A stretch of DNA of 64,000 nt from Bacteroidaceae bacterium (lineage in GTDB: Bacteria; Bacteroidota; Bacteroidia; Bacteroidales; Bacteroidaceae): the NCBI GenBank assembly GCA_017453465.1, contig JAFTEV010000028.1:40492-104491 (forward strand), in the 5' to 3' direction. Positions 16,753-25,498 of the stretch are shown here, one piece after another. A model generated the notes under the pieces. The model worked only from the letters and a program-made list of their open reading frames with translations, did not search any database and was not told the origin of the DNA. Each line of letters begins with the position of its first letter. Positions within the stretch are counted from its first letter, which is position 1. The translations under genes and the position numbers were made by a program.

Positions 16753-17979
16753 TCATTTGATTTTATACTTGTAAACACGGCGGGCTTCTTCTTTGTGTTC
16801 GTAGGGATTGCCCACAATGGGTTTGTAACCGTCCTTCGGGTAAGCCACGATGACACGGTACAGTTTTTCCGTGTCTTCGGGCACCTTGAACTGTGTCTTG
16901 CCGCTGGTCACAATGCCTGAGTAGGTGGCCTGGGCGTTCTTGCGGGCTGCAACCAGCTGGTAGGCAAAGCCGTCGTTCTCCGTTTCTGGCTTAATGCTCA
17001 TTGTGGCTTTCTTGCCTTTGATTTCCATGGGAATGACGTTCACGCCGTAGGTCATCAGTGGCCCGTCGTTCACCAGCTGGTTGGCGTACTTCTTGCACAC
17101 CTCATGCACACGCGGATAGTCGAAGGTGATGAGTCGGCTGTAGGCATCGCAGATTTCCTTGGCAAACTGCTCCTCGTCCAGCCCGAACTTGCGCATGTAG
17201 GTCTGTGCTGGGTCTTCGCCCCGTTTGCCTTCGCGGAAGAGGTCGGCAATCACGGTTTTGCCGTGCTTCTCGCTCCAGTATTCCAGCACGTAGGGCGAAT
17301 GGTAGATGTTTTCGCCAGCCAGGAATGGCAGGTTTGCCCCTTCGATGAAGCCCTTCCAGTGGAAATACTCGTCGTCAATCCAGTGCGGATTCACCTGCCA
17401 GAGCATCCACTGGCTGGTCATCTCGAAGATGCCGCCTCCGCCCCAGCTCTGCCCCGTGCCGTCGCTGCCAATCTGACTTTGGAACGAATGGCCTATTTCG
17501 TGGGCGATGGCATTCAGGTTTTTGTCCTTCACGCGGTTGGGCGCAATCCACAGCGCGCCAATGGTCTCGTCGTAGTCGCCGCCGTATGCCGTGCCCTCCA
17601 GCGAGTAGTTCAGCATGGCCATCATGCGATATTTCTCCGACTTGCTGCCTGGCAAGACGAAACGCAGACTATCCTTGTAGAAGCTGTAGAACTGCTCCAG
17701 CTTGGTGGTCAGGTTCTGCAGGTCCACCGTCATGTCAGTGCCCTCCAGCTGTGGAGCCTTGCTTAGGTCGCGGCCAAAGCCCTTCTCCCAGAACACCACG
17801 AAGTTGGGCGTTGTGGCCATGCGGTAATAGCTCCACTGCGAATCCTCCTTTGTGAAGTCATTCTCCCTTAAATCCTTCGGAATGTAAATCTCTTTTCCCG
17901 TCGGCAACTGATAGTCCTGTGCCGACACACTTAGGCAGAAAGCTGCACACAGCACACTGCCCAGCAGATGTTTTCTCAT
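16753..17979 (-). CDS. Secreted zinc-metallopeptidase-like protein (DUF6055-like)
   Basis: A 408-residue exported protein with signal peptide MRKHLLGSVLCAAFCLSVSAQ. The central LNAIAHEIGHSFQSQIG is a clear HExxH zinc site, with the following WGGGGIFEMTSQWMLWQ supplying a possible third ligand (Glu), as in gluzincin or DUF6055 families. The C-terminal 90 residues (IKGKKATMSIKPETENDGFAYQLVAAR and on) look like an Ig-like sheet domain. Substrate unknown. A full promoter lies 50-80 bases upstream, and GH97 follows downstream on the same strand, so they may be co-transcribed. Confidence 0.8.
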   Translation of the reverse strand: MRKHLLGSVLCAAFCLSVSAQDYQLPTGKEIYIPKDLRENDFTKEDSQWSYYRMATTPNFVVFWEKGFGRDLSKAPQLEGTDMTVDLQNLTTKLEQFYSFYKDSLRFVLPGSKSEKYRMMAMLNYSLEGTAYGGDYDETIGALWIAPNRVKDKNLNAIAHEIGHSFQSQIGSDGTGQSWGGGGIFEMTSQWMLWQVNPHWIDDEYFHWKGFIEGANLPFLAGENIYHSPYVLEYWSEKHGKTVIADLFREGKRGEDPAQTYMRKFGLDEEQFAKEICDAYSRLITFDYPRVHEVCKKYANQLVNDGPLMTYGVNVIPMEIKGKKATMSIKPETENDGFAYQLVAARKNAQATYSGIVTSGKTQFKVPEDTEKLYRVIVAYPKDGYKPIVGNPYEHKEEARRVYKYKIK

Positions 17980-18028
17980 ACTGTAAACGCAATCAAAAAT
18001 TATTTTATTTTAAAATTGATTTTGTGCG

Positions 18029-18059
18029 CAAATGTAATAAGAATAATTGAACTCCACAA
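18029..18059 (-). promoter_or_regulatory. Promoter of the peptidase-like gene
   Basis: On the minus strand TTG (18059-18057), a 20-base spacer and TACATTTG (18036-18029) match the Bacteroidetes consensus; the ATG is 49 bases further. Confidence 0.7.
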
Positions 18060-18178
18060 CTTTTAATTAACAATTAACAATTAAACAATTCACGATTAAC
18101 AATTCACAATTTGAGTATGGACAAGCAAGCCACAGATACTCAATTGTGAATTGTGAATTGATTAATTGGTAATTAGAG
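18060..18178. repeat. AATTGTG/AATTAAC heptamer repeats with inverted centre
   Basis: Seven-base units (AATTAAC, AATTCAC) run from 18064 to 18111 and their complements (AATTGTG, AATTGAT) from 18148 to 18175. At the inner ends GAGTAT (18113-18118) and ATACTC (18136-18141) pair around an 18-base loop. The units recur at 62.03-62.07 kb. It lies at the 3' end of the CcsBA gene. Confidence 0.8.
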
Positions 18179-18179
18179 T

Positions 18180-20330
18180 TTAAGCGTAGCTGTGCATTCC
18201 GCCGAGGAAGAAGTTTACGCCGAAGTAGGTCATGAGGATGGTGAGGAAGGAGAAGAGTAGGTAGAGGTGGTAGTGGCGCGGACTGCGGAACCAGGTGAAG
18301 GAAGTGCTGTGGAGGGGCACTGCATAGACCATCATGGTGATGAGAGCCCAGACTTCCTTGGGGTCCCAGCCCCAGTAGCGACCCCATGAGACGTTGGCCC
18401 AGATTGCTCCGATGAAGATGCCGGCGGAGAGCAGGGCGAGGGCGGGGTAGAGCAAGAGGAGGCTGAGCTGGTGCATTTCGTCGGCTTTGCTGGAAACCAA
18501 TAGGCCGTAGGCAGCACAGGCTGCGGTGATGGCGAGCAAGGCGTAGGCCATCATGACGGCACTGACGTGGATGCTGAGCAATGGGGATGAGAGGACGGGC
18601 ATGATGTTGCTAATCTTCGGGTCCATTTGTCCCAGATGGCTGACAAGCAAGAGGAAGCCCGCCAGCAAAAGGCCAAAACTGAGCACAACAGGGAAGCGGC
18701 GATAGGACAACAGGGATGCGAGCATGACGGCCCAGGCCATCACCAGCATGGTTTCGTAGCCGTTTGACATGGGGACTGTGCCGCTCACCATCCAGCGCAG
18801 GGCGAGGCAGAGCGTGAGCATGAGGAACGAAAGACGAATGACGAATGACGAAATCCGAAAGACCCAACGGTGGCGCAGGAAGGAGAGCAGTCCCACCGTG
18901 AGGCACAGCATGAAGAGCACCGTGGCAAAGGGCACGGCGTTGTAGAGGCGTTCTGCCTGGAGCCGCACAGATGACGGTATGTCGGCGGCACCGTAGGTTT
19001 GCTGGTATTTCAGCATCTTGGCGAGCATTTCCTCGGCTGTGTCGGTCTGGCCGTCGCGATAATAGGAACCGAGCAGCGAAAGGGCATTGGCAAAGTATGC
19101 ACTGCGGTCTGGCTCAATGCCGCTGGGCAGCGGGTCGGCTGGGGCATACCAGTTGCCTCGGTAGGGAAAGATTTTCAGCAGACGGCCATGGGTGAGCTGC
19201 ATGATGAGCATGAGCTTCTCGTCCAGCTTCATCACGTCCTGGTGCAGTTTGTCGCTGTTGCCCATGAAGTATTCCTGAATGGCAGGGCCAAGGATGTACT
19301 GGTGGGAATCGCTGCTGAAAAGCATTGCCACCGAGACGTATGCGGGCAGACCGAAGTGCTGCTGAACGGCTTTCGACTTGACACGAATCACGGGTTCGCG
19401 TTCCCATTCATCTTTATAAAAAAGGAAACCTGCCAAGACCTGTTCGGCAGTGTAGTCCTGGTAGTGCCGCTTACCATAAAGCTTGCGCGTGAAGTCCAGT
19501 GCCTGGGTTTGCAGGGGGCAGATGCGGTCGGCGTAGAGCACATTGAGACGGCCCAGCTGGTCGGCTTGTTCAGCGGAAAGGCTCGTCTGCGCCGTGGTGC
19601 TTCCACAGCCCATGCCCCACAGGAGCACAGCCAGAAGTGCCGACTGCTTCAGTGACGGAGCGGAGAGAATGTGGCGGAAACGTCCCTTGGGGTCAATGAG
19701 CATCCAGAGCCAACTAATGAAGAGCAGGGCGTAACCCAAGTAGGTGACGGGTATGCCCCAAGGGTCGCAATTGACAGAGAGAGTTGTGCCCTGCATGTCA
19801 TCGTCGTAACTGCTCTGGTAGAGCCGCATATTGCCAGCGGTGTATATGTTGTTCATCGATACTTGCCCCTTGCGGCTACCGTCTTTGTCCTTGATGGTGA
19901 AGTGGGAAATGTAGTCGGCGGCAGCCTGTGTGCCGTTGTAGTATCTGATGGAAAAGGTGTCGAGTTGGATGGTGAACGGCAGTGACTTCGCTTCGTGAAG
20001 GCCGTCGGGAGATTCTATTACGCAAGCAGATTGAATTTCACCCTTGCGTAGGTGAATGTAGCCTTGCCAGGCAGTGAGGTGGGTAAGCAGTGCGCCCAGC
20101 AGGATGATGAGCAGCGAGGCGTGCAGGGCCAGTGTGTTCAGCCGCCGAATCTTGCGCCTGAGGATGTAGGCAATGGCTGACACTGCCATCAGCATCCACA
20201 GCAGACAGAACCACCATGAGCCGTAGATGCTCTGCTGTACAAAGCCAGTGCCTCGGTACTTTTCTATGAAAGTAGCCATAGCCATCACAAGGATGACTAT
20301 GGCATAGAGAGAAAATGTTATACGCTTCAT
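18180..20330 (-). CDS. ccsBA: Fused cytochrome c assembly protein CcsBA (ResB-ResC fusion)
   Basis: System II cytochrome c synthetase: carries haem across the inner membrane and attaches it to CxxCH motifs of exported cytochromes. The 716-residue chain starts with a ResB/CcsB-like part (membrane segments at about 7-20, 38-56 and 68-88, then a periplasmic domain and one near 185-200). It ends with CcsA, whose tryptophan-rich haem-handling motif WGRYWGWDPKEVWALI lies near residue 650, with several membrane segments on both sides. It follows the di-heme cytochrome gene by 33 bases and is probably in the same operon, supplying the maturation machinery for that protein. The periplasmic ResB part is shorter than in separate ResB proteins. 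Confidence 0.9.
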   Translation of the reverse strand: MKRITFSLYAIVILVMAMATFIEKYRGTGFVQQSIYGSWWFCLLWMLMAVSAIAYILRRKIRRLNTLALHASLLIILLGALLTHLTAWQGYIHLRKGEIQSACVIESPDGLHEAKSLPFTIQLDTFSIRYYNGTQAAADYISHFTIKDKDGSRKGQVSMNNIYTAGNMRLYQSSYDDDMQGTTLSVNCDPWGIPVTYLGYALLFISWLWMLIDPKGRFRHILSAPSLKQSALLAVLLWGMGCGSTTAQTSLSAEQADQLGRLNVLYADRICPLQTQALDFTRKLYGKRHYQDYTAEQVLAGFLFYKDEWEREPVIRVKSKAVQQHFGLPAYVSVAMLFSSDSHQYILGPAIQEYFMGNSDKLHQDVMKLDEKLMLIMQLTHGRLLKIFPYRGNWYAPADPLPSGIEPDRSAYFANALSLLGSYYRDGQTDTAEEMLAKMLKYQQTYGAADIPSSVRLQAERLYNAVPFATVLFMLCLTVGLLSFLRHRWVFRISSFVIRLSFLMLTLCLALRWMVSGTVPMSNGYETMLVMAWAVMLASLLSYRRFPVVLSFGLLLAGFLLLVSHLGQMDPKISNIMPVLSSPLLSIHVSAVMMAYALLAITAACAAYGLLVSSKADEMHQLSLLLLYPALALLSAGIFIGAIWANVSWGRYWGWDPKEVWALITMMVYAVPLHSTSFTWFRSPRHYHLYLLFSFLTILMTYFGVNFFLGGMHSYA

Positions 20331-20363
20331 GATTAGCTAAACGCTAAACGCTTATTCTTTATT

Positions 20364-22145
20364 TTATATGGATTGCAAGAATTTCACGACTGCGTCGCGT
20401 TCTTCCTTCGTAAGGTTGTAGAACTTCAGTGCACTTTCGTAAGCATCGGAGTCCTTGCTGTATGCGTGCCACATGATAGCCTCAATCTCGTTGCGGGCAC
20501 GGCAGTCGTGCAGACGGTCCTGTGCACCTGTCAACATGAGCGAGAGGCCACGGCCCCAGAGCGGTGTGGTGCGACACCAGCCTGTGCGAATGTCGTTCTC
20601 CATGAAGAGTCGGTGCTGCACCATGTCGGTATAGGGATAGATGGTCTGGTAGGGGAATCGGGGCAAGATGTTGTTCGCATCCTTGCCGACTGAGGCTGCA
20701 TACGCCTTGATGCTGTTGTCCACCCAGTAGTTGTCGGCACCCGTTGTCCACGACGGACGGTGACAAGCCTCGCAGCCCATTTGCTTGAAGAGCTTCTTGC
20801 CTTGCTTCACTGTGGCATCGTCCAAGTCGCGTGCGGCTGGAACGGCAAGGCCACGGTGCCAAACCATGAAGTCGTAGTAGTCTTTGTCCGACATTTCGGG
20901 AGCACCAAAAGCCTCAGTGTAGTTGTCGCCGCCCTTAGCTGCCGTGTTCATGCCCAGCAGTGTCTCCACCTTGGCAGCAATCTCTGCATCGGTCTCGGCA
21001 TAGTAGGGATGGAGCAGGGAAGAAGTCGAAGCACCGTGCTGCTTGATGTAGCTGATGACTTCAGGGTCTTCTGCCTGAGCCTTAGCCCATGCGGGCGTGC
21101 TGTAGAGGTAGCGGCGGTCGGAGCGGGTCACATTGGTGATGTTCCAAATGGCGTTGGCACCAGCACCGTCTTGCAGTGAGGCACGGGTCATAGCGTAGGT
21201 AAACTTCTTCACGGCCTTTGTTCCGTCGGCCAGGGTGTACCATGCGCCGGCTGCCCAGTCGTTGGCGTTTGCGTCCCACATGTTTGGATTCAGTTTGTCA
21301 GTCTTTCCAATGCTCTTGAAGTAATTGCTCTCGGCTGCGTACTGAGCCTTCATGTCTTCCTGGCTGATGGCATCGAGCAAGCCTGTGCCATAAACGCCGA
21401 TGGTGCTTTCAAGGCGCACTTCGTAGTCTGTAGGGCGTGGGTTGGTGTTGAAAGCCATCTGGTCGATGGTGATGACTGGATAAATCAGCTCGTAGGCTTC
21501 GCCGTCGGGAAAGTGGAGAGGCAGTCCGCTGGGCATCTGAGTGACTTTAGGCCAGCTGATGTGTATGCCGTCCTCGTTGATAGGAGCCTTAAAGGGAGCC
21601 ATGGCCTTGGTCTGCGGCATACCTGTCACTTCGCTGATGTAGGGCGAAGCCAGGGTTGTGTAGCGCACGCCATCGGAGGTGTAGGCTTCTGTGGGATGAT
21701 AGACAACGAGCAGATAGCCATTGCCGATGGTGTTGGCCTTGTACTCGTCCTGACGTTTGCCATGGCCATAGGACGGATGGCAGTGGATGCAGCTGGAGCG
21801 CACCCAGGCTGGACCTAGACCTTTGCGTGGTTCCTGCGAGTAGGTGTAGAGGTGTTCAAAGAAGTCCTCACCGTGCTTGAACAGGGCCTGTCCGTTGCTG
21901 ATGACATCTACGGCTGGAACGGGGTCGGAGTAGCTCTTCAGCTCTGTTGTGCCGAGCTGCCCTCCGGGGTACCACTCGGCTGCGGAGAAGACATCGTTGG
22001 CCACGCCAAACTTCGAGTCTCCGTTCACCAATCGGCCCAGCTCATTGTTGTTCTCCTCTTCACACTCTTCACTGCTACACGATGCGAGGAACAGCGAGCT
22101 GCTTAGTGCTGATAAGCACAGCATGAAACTGATTTCTTTCTTCAT
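20364..22145 (-). CDS. Di-heme oxidoreductase lipoprotein (DHOR / thiol-oxidoreductase-like)
   Basis: A 593-residue c-type cytochrome. The signal ends in LASCSSEE, with the lipidated Cys at about 23. Two haem-attachment motifs are visible: CIHCH near residues 119-123 (SSCIHCHPSYGHG) and CEACH near 457-461 (MGCEACHRPSWTTG). A tail typical of the family (TPLWGRGLSLMLTGAQDRLHDCRARNEIEAIMWH) includes a probable axial-ligand region. DHOR proteins are often encoded beside imelysin-type proteins in iron-uptake clusters, as here: imelysin lies 99 bases upstream and CcsBA 33 bases downstream. A redox step in iron capture is an inference from this context. Confidence 0.88.
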   Translation of the reverse strand: MKKEISFMLCLSALSSSLFLASCSSEECEEENNNELGRLVNGDSKFGVANDVFSAAEWYPGGQLGTTELKSYSDPVPAVDVISNGQALFKHGEDFFEHLYTYSQEPRKGLGPAWVRSSCIHCHPSYGHGKRQDEYKANTIGNGYLLVVYHPTEAYTSDGVRYTTLASPYISEVTGMPQTKAMAPFKAPINEDGIHISWPKVTQMPSGLPLHFPDGEAYELIYPVITIDQMAFNTNPRPTDYEVRLESTIGVYGTGLLDAISQEDMKAQYAAESNYFKSIGKTDKLNPNMWDANANDWAAGAWYTLADGTKAVKKFTYAMTRASLQDGAGANAIWNITNVTRSDRRYLYSTPAWAKAQAEDPEVISYIKQHGASTSSLLHPYYAETDAEIAAKVETLLGMNTAAKGGDNYTEAFGAPEMSDKDYYDFMVWHRGLAVPAARDLDDATVKQGKKLFKQMGCEACHRPSWTTGADNYWVDNSIKAYAASVGKDANNILPRFPYQTIYPYTDMVQHRLFMENDIRTGWCRTTPLWGRGLSLMLTGAQDRLHDCRARNEIEAIMWHAYSKDSDAYESALKFYNLTKEERDAVVKFLQSI

Positions 22146-22172
22146 GATAAGTTGGTTTTTTTTAGCCTCGCA

Positions 22173-22210
22173 GAGCGTTCACCCGTCTGCTGAGAGACAG
22201 GTGGACGCTC
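22173..22210. promoter_or_regulatory. Intra-operon hairpin between imelysin and DHOR genes
   Basis: GAGCGTTCACC (22173-22183) pairs with GGTGGACGCTC (22200-22210) with one G-U pair. No U-run follows on the minus strand, so it is more likely an mRNA-processing or stability element than a terminator. Confidence 0.45.
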
Positions 22211-22244
22211 CATGGGGGAAGTTTATAATATGTTTATGAATGTC

Positions 22245-23642
22245 TTATTCGGGAATTTCAACAACTTCGTCATCCTCGAACTTCTTGCCTGAGAGTGTTT
22301 CCACATACTTTACGAAGGGGTAGGGCATACCAGCGATGTTGCTGATAGCATCGGTGATGGCCTGCTCCATAGACTTGGCAGTTTCGGGTGCCACCTGTGT
22401 AAAGAAGTTGTGGAAGCTGTGCTCGGCTGTGCCGGCAGCACCCTGTGGGTTGCCGTACCAAATGTTCTCGATGGAACGGATGTTGTTGCGGAAGTCAACG
22501 ATAGAGTTGTAGCTGTAGGGTGACTCTACATAGAAGATGTAGCCGTCAGCAAACGGGTGACCGATTTTGCCCGATCCTACTTCGTCGGCAATGGCTACAC
22601 AGCTGCCTTCCGATGTGTTGAGCAACTGCTGCAGTGCATCGGTGAGGTTGGCGAATGTGGTTCCGCTTCCGCTTACACCTGCGTTAATCATGTTCCAACC
22701 AAAGGAAAGTTTGTTCTTGGTCTGGTAGTCCAGTCCGGCAGCCTTCACTACAGCCAGGCGGTCAGCCGTGGGAGTGAGTTCCCATGACACTTGCAGCTGG
22801 TAGCAACGGTTCACCAGTTGCTTGGCCACAGCCTGTGCATACTTCAGCTCTTCGGCTGCGGGCACGCTTTCAAAACCTTTGTAGGTGTCGTTAGCCTGAA
22901 ATTCTGCCACCTGGCGGTTCTGTCCGTTACGGAAGAGAACGAACTCCAGCGCGTGGAAACCAAGGATGCTGGCGTCCTCCAGAGCCTCATCGCTGTACTT
23001 GCCAGTGGTGAAATAGCTGAGCAGGAGGTCACGGTCGAGTGGCCAAGAGTCAATTGTGGGGTCAATGTCGAACTCGCTGGCTGCACCGCCAAGGAAGGCT
23101 TCGCTCTTTTCCCACCAAGCGCGGGCTACCTTGAAAGCGTCACAAGCGTCATCGATGTTGCTCTGCTTGATTTCGCTGGCTGAGAGGTCGCCCAGGGCCT
23201 GCTGGAGTTTCTGAGCAGCGTTAGCCAGTTGTGTGTAAGTAGGAATGATGACGTGGCAGACGGTGGCTGCGATGGTGGTCTGGAGTTCATCCTTCTGTGC
23301 CTGAGTCAGGTTGCTCTTCAGCACGGCCTTGGTAGCTTCGTTCAGCTGGTTGATGAGTTCGTCGCAACCGTTCATGGCCGCTTCACCGAAAGCGTGGTTT
23401 GAGTAGTCGGCAGAGACCCAGGTCTTTGCAGCGATGTCCTTGTCCATATCCAGCGTGTAGTTGGGTGCAGAGGCATCGCCAATCTTCTCTTCCAGAATCT
23501 CCTCGGCAGTCTTTGTTGTTTCGGCAGGAGTGGGGTCTGGACCGTTGTTGTCATCATCGTCCTTACTGCTGCAAGCAGTGAAGCTCAGTGTCATGGTGCT
23601 TACGGCTGCAAGCGCCAGTGCATAGTTGAAAATCTTTTTCAT
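22245..23642 (-). CDS. Imelysin-like (M75 family) iron-associated lipoprotein
   Basis: A 465-residue surface or periplasmic lipoprotein with signal MKKIFNYALALAAVSTMTLSFTAC and Cys at about 24, followed by an Asp-rich linker (DDDDNNGPDPTP). The body is all helical with the imelysin signature GxHxxE, seen as LGFHALEFVLFRNG, thought to bind metal. Relatives include Prevotella/Porphyromonas imelysins, EfeO and IrpA, which act in iron uptake; peptidase activity is doubtful for the family. It sits between a porin-like gene (62 bases upstream) and the di-heme cytochrome gene, in the same orientation. Confidence 0.9.
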   Translation of the reverse strand: MKKIFNYALALAAVSTMTLSFTACSSKDDDDNNGPDPTPAETTKTAEEILEEKIGDASAPNYTLDMDKDIAAKTWVSADYSNHAFGEAAMNGCDELINQLNEATKAVLKSNLTQAQKDELQTTIAATVCHVIIPTYTQLANAAQKLQQALGDLSASEIKQSNIDDACDAFKVARAWWEKSEAFLGGAASEFDIDPTIDSWPLDRDLLLSYFTTGKYSDEALEDASILGFHALEFVLFRNGQNRQVAEFQANDTYKGFESVPAAEELKYAQAVAKQLVNRCYQLQVSWELTPTADRLAVVKAAGLDYQTKNKLSFGWNMINAGVSGSGTTFANLTDALQQLLNTSEGSCVAIADEVGSGKIGHPFADGYIFYVESPYSYNSIVDFRNNIRSIENIWYGNPQGAAGTAEHSFHNFFTQVAPETAKSMEQAITDAISNIAGMPYPFVKYVETLSGKKFEDDEVVEIPE

Positions 23643-23704
23643 TACGTTTGTGTAGTTTTTAATTAGTAGTTATTGGTGTTTAAGTGAAATGTCAATCCTG
23701 TGGA

Positions 23705-25018
23705 TTAGAGGAACCATCCGGCGTAGGCCACACCGATGTTGACGGAAGGTTCATTGTTGTACTTGCTCTTGAGGAATCGCTGCGAGTATTCGGCCTTGAC
23801 GCAGACCTGCGGCAGTGGGTAGTAGTTGAGGCCGACAGCCATGCGCTTCACGTCGGTATAGTCGTAAGAGGCGTTGAGCACCTTTTCGGCGTAGGGATTG
23901 TACTGCTCGTAGCGGCCAAAGACATAGAGCTTCTGTTTGCTGTTGCGCGTCTTGTGAATCTGCGAGAACACATCGTAGCCGGCCTCGATGCCTATGGCGT
24001 ATGCCTTGCTGCTCACGATGCGTGTGCTGTGGTGGTAGGGCGACTGCTTGTTGATGCGGTTGTACATGCTGTTCAGCTGCTCTGCATCGCCCAGGTGTCC
24101 GTAGTCGGCCTGTCCGCGCACAATCCAGTTGTGGTCGTTGTATGTGAAGTCAAAGGAGCCTATAAACACTGCGCCCTTGTTGGTGGCCGTGATGCCCGAA
24201 GCCTCGCGTGGGGCGGAGTTGCCGATGCTGTGACCATAGTAGGCACTAAGTCCCAATCGCAGACCGGGCACACTGAAGTTATCTACGCGCACGGCTGTGC
24301 CAAACTTGTTAGCTATTTCGTATTCCAGCGGCGAGGCTGCACCCTTGTGAATCCAGCCCACGTTGGTAAACTGGTCGGCATTGAGTCCGCCCAGCAGCTG
24401 GGCTTCGTAACGCCACTGACCTGCACGGCCCCAGAAGCTGATGCCCGTCTGGTGCCACGTGGAGGGCAAAATGTTGTTCTCGCCCTCAGGACGATATACG
24501 GTAAAGAAATTAAGGGGTTCGTGGTGCGCGTTGTTCAGTCCCACGGGCACGACGATGTGGCCCACGCGCAGGTTGGCAAAGGGTGCGAATGACTTCTGAA
24601 TCCAGAACTGCTCTATTTCCACTTCGCCGCCTTTCTCTGTTTCCTGTTCCCATTCGCCAAACTCATCGTACTCCAGTTCGTAGGCCGTACCTGTGCCGCC
24701 GTGTTCAAACTCAATCTCGCTGCCCATTGTCCAGCCCTTGCCGAAGTCGTAGCCGATGTTGATGACAACATGAGGAATGTCGAAGCGGCCATGACTGGGG
24801 TCGTTCTTGTGTTCGTCTGCATTGACGTAACGCTTGGAGTTGTCGCTGTAGAAGTTGCGGCTCAGTGCCACCTCACCATAACCTCCGAGCGAGAGTCGCG
24901 AGAGTGCTTTTGTCAGTTTCGACACTTTCTCTGTTTCCGTGTTTTGCGCTGTGGCTGTGAGTGTGCACACAGTAGCGGCCAGGACCGCAGTGCCTTTTAA
25001 TACCTTGTTCAATTTCAT
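23705..25018 (-). CDS. Outer-membrane porin-like protein
   Basis: A 437-residue beta-barrel with signal peptide MKLNKVLKGTAVLAATVCTLTATAQ. The sequence is a run of amphipathic strands (LSLGGYGEVALSRNFY, HVVINIGYDFGKGWTMGSEIEFEH, IEQFWIQKSFAPFANLRVGHIVVPVG and so on) and resembles the phosphate-selective-porin fold. The open frame extends back to 25369 through the 22-base repeats, but ATG 25018 follows a good promoter and starts a proper signal peptide. As first gene of the imelysin, DHOR and CcsBA operon it may admit the iron-containing ligand; that role is inferred. Confidence 0.88.
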   Translation of the reverse strand: MKLNKVLKGTAVLAATVCTLTATAQNTETEKVSKLTKALSRLSLGGYGEVALSRNFYSDNSKRYVNADEHKNDPSHGRFDIPHVVINIGYDFGKGWTMGSEIEFEHGGTGTAYELEYDEFGEWEQETEKGGEVEIEQFWIQKSFAPFANLRVGHIVVPVGLNNAHHEPLNFFTVYRPEGENNILPSTWHQTGISFWGRAGQWRYEAQLLGGLNADQFTNVGWIHKGAASPLEYEIANKFGTAVRVDNFSVPGLRLGLSAYYGHSIGNSAPREASGITATNKGAVFIGSFDFTYNDHNWIVRGQADYGHLGDAEQLNSMYNRINKQSPYHHSTRIVSSKAYAIGIEAGYDVFSQIHKTRNSKQKLYVFGRYEQYNPYAEKVLNASYDYTDVKRMAVGLNYYPLPQVCVKAEYSQRFLKSKYNNEPSVNIGVAYAGWFL

Positions 25019-25081
25019 TTTTACCTTGTTGACAAATCTGTCTGTTTTTGTTAAATATTTGCAAATATAAGTTTTCGACTG

Positions 25082-25112
25082 CAAAATTACTGCCAAATCA
25101 ACACAGCCGCAA
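25082..25112 (-). promoter_or_regulatory. Promoter of the porin-imelysin-cytochrome operon
   Basis: On the minus strand TTG (25112-25110), a 20-base spacer and TAATTTTG (25089-25082) fit the consensus. A second -7-like box TATATTTG lies at 25069-25062. The array of 22-base repeats starts about 35 bases further upstream. Confidence 0.65.
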
Positions 25113-25147
25113 TACTCTATTTGCGTTATTGCAGACCCCGCCATTGA

Positions 25148-25445
25148 GTATTTGGCTGGGGGGCGATACTCACTTTTTGTGCCCGATACCCACTCCGACG
25201 GGCGTGATACCCAATTTTGGGTACAGTGGCACTGCACTCCCGTTGCCGTGGCACTGCACTCCCACTTTCGTCCCACTGCACTCCCACTGCCGTGGCAATG
25301 CAGTGCCGCCGCAGTCCCACTGTAGTGTGCCAGAAGTCCCACTGCATTGTGCCAGAAGTCCCACTGCATTGTGACGGAAGTCCCATTGTGTTGTGACGGG
25401 AATCACACCGCAGTGGGAGAGAAATTTCAGTGCAGTGTTGGTAGA
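25148..25445. repeat. 22-bp-step near-palindromic repeat array A
   Basis: Ten units of exactly 22 bases start at 25226, 25248, 25270, 25292, 25314, 25336, 25358, 25380, 25402 and 25424. Most begin GTGGCA or GTCCCA, share a centre ACTGCA(C/T)T, and end with a variable linker. Three earlier related units (25148-25225) share GATACTCAC / GATACCCA at a 20-21-base step. Units 5 to 7 are nearly identical (GTCCCACTGCATTGTG) and lead into progressively diverged copies. The last unit overlaps the -33 element of the kinase promoter. There are no spacers, so it is not a CRISPR. It lies between the divergent porin operon and kinase operon. Confidence 0.9.
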
Positions 25446-25469
25446 TATGGACTGAATTTTGTATCTTTG
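25438..25469 (+). promoter_or_regulatory. Promoter of the double-kinase operon
   Basis: TTG at 25438-25440, 21 bases, then TATCTTTG at 25462-25469; the ATG is 30 bases on. The -33 part falls inside the last unit of repeat array A. Confidence 0.7.
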
Positions 25470-25498
25470 CACGCAGTTTTCAAACACAACCCACACAG

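Noticed and set aside
22173-22210. Rho-independent terminator inside the imelysin operon
   Set aside because: The stem is good, but on the transcribed strand it is followed by A residues instead of a U-run.
25148-25445. CRISPR array
   Set aside because: Units abut at 22 bases with no unique spacers, they vary throughout, and no cas genes are in the window.
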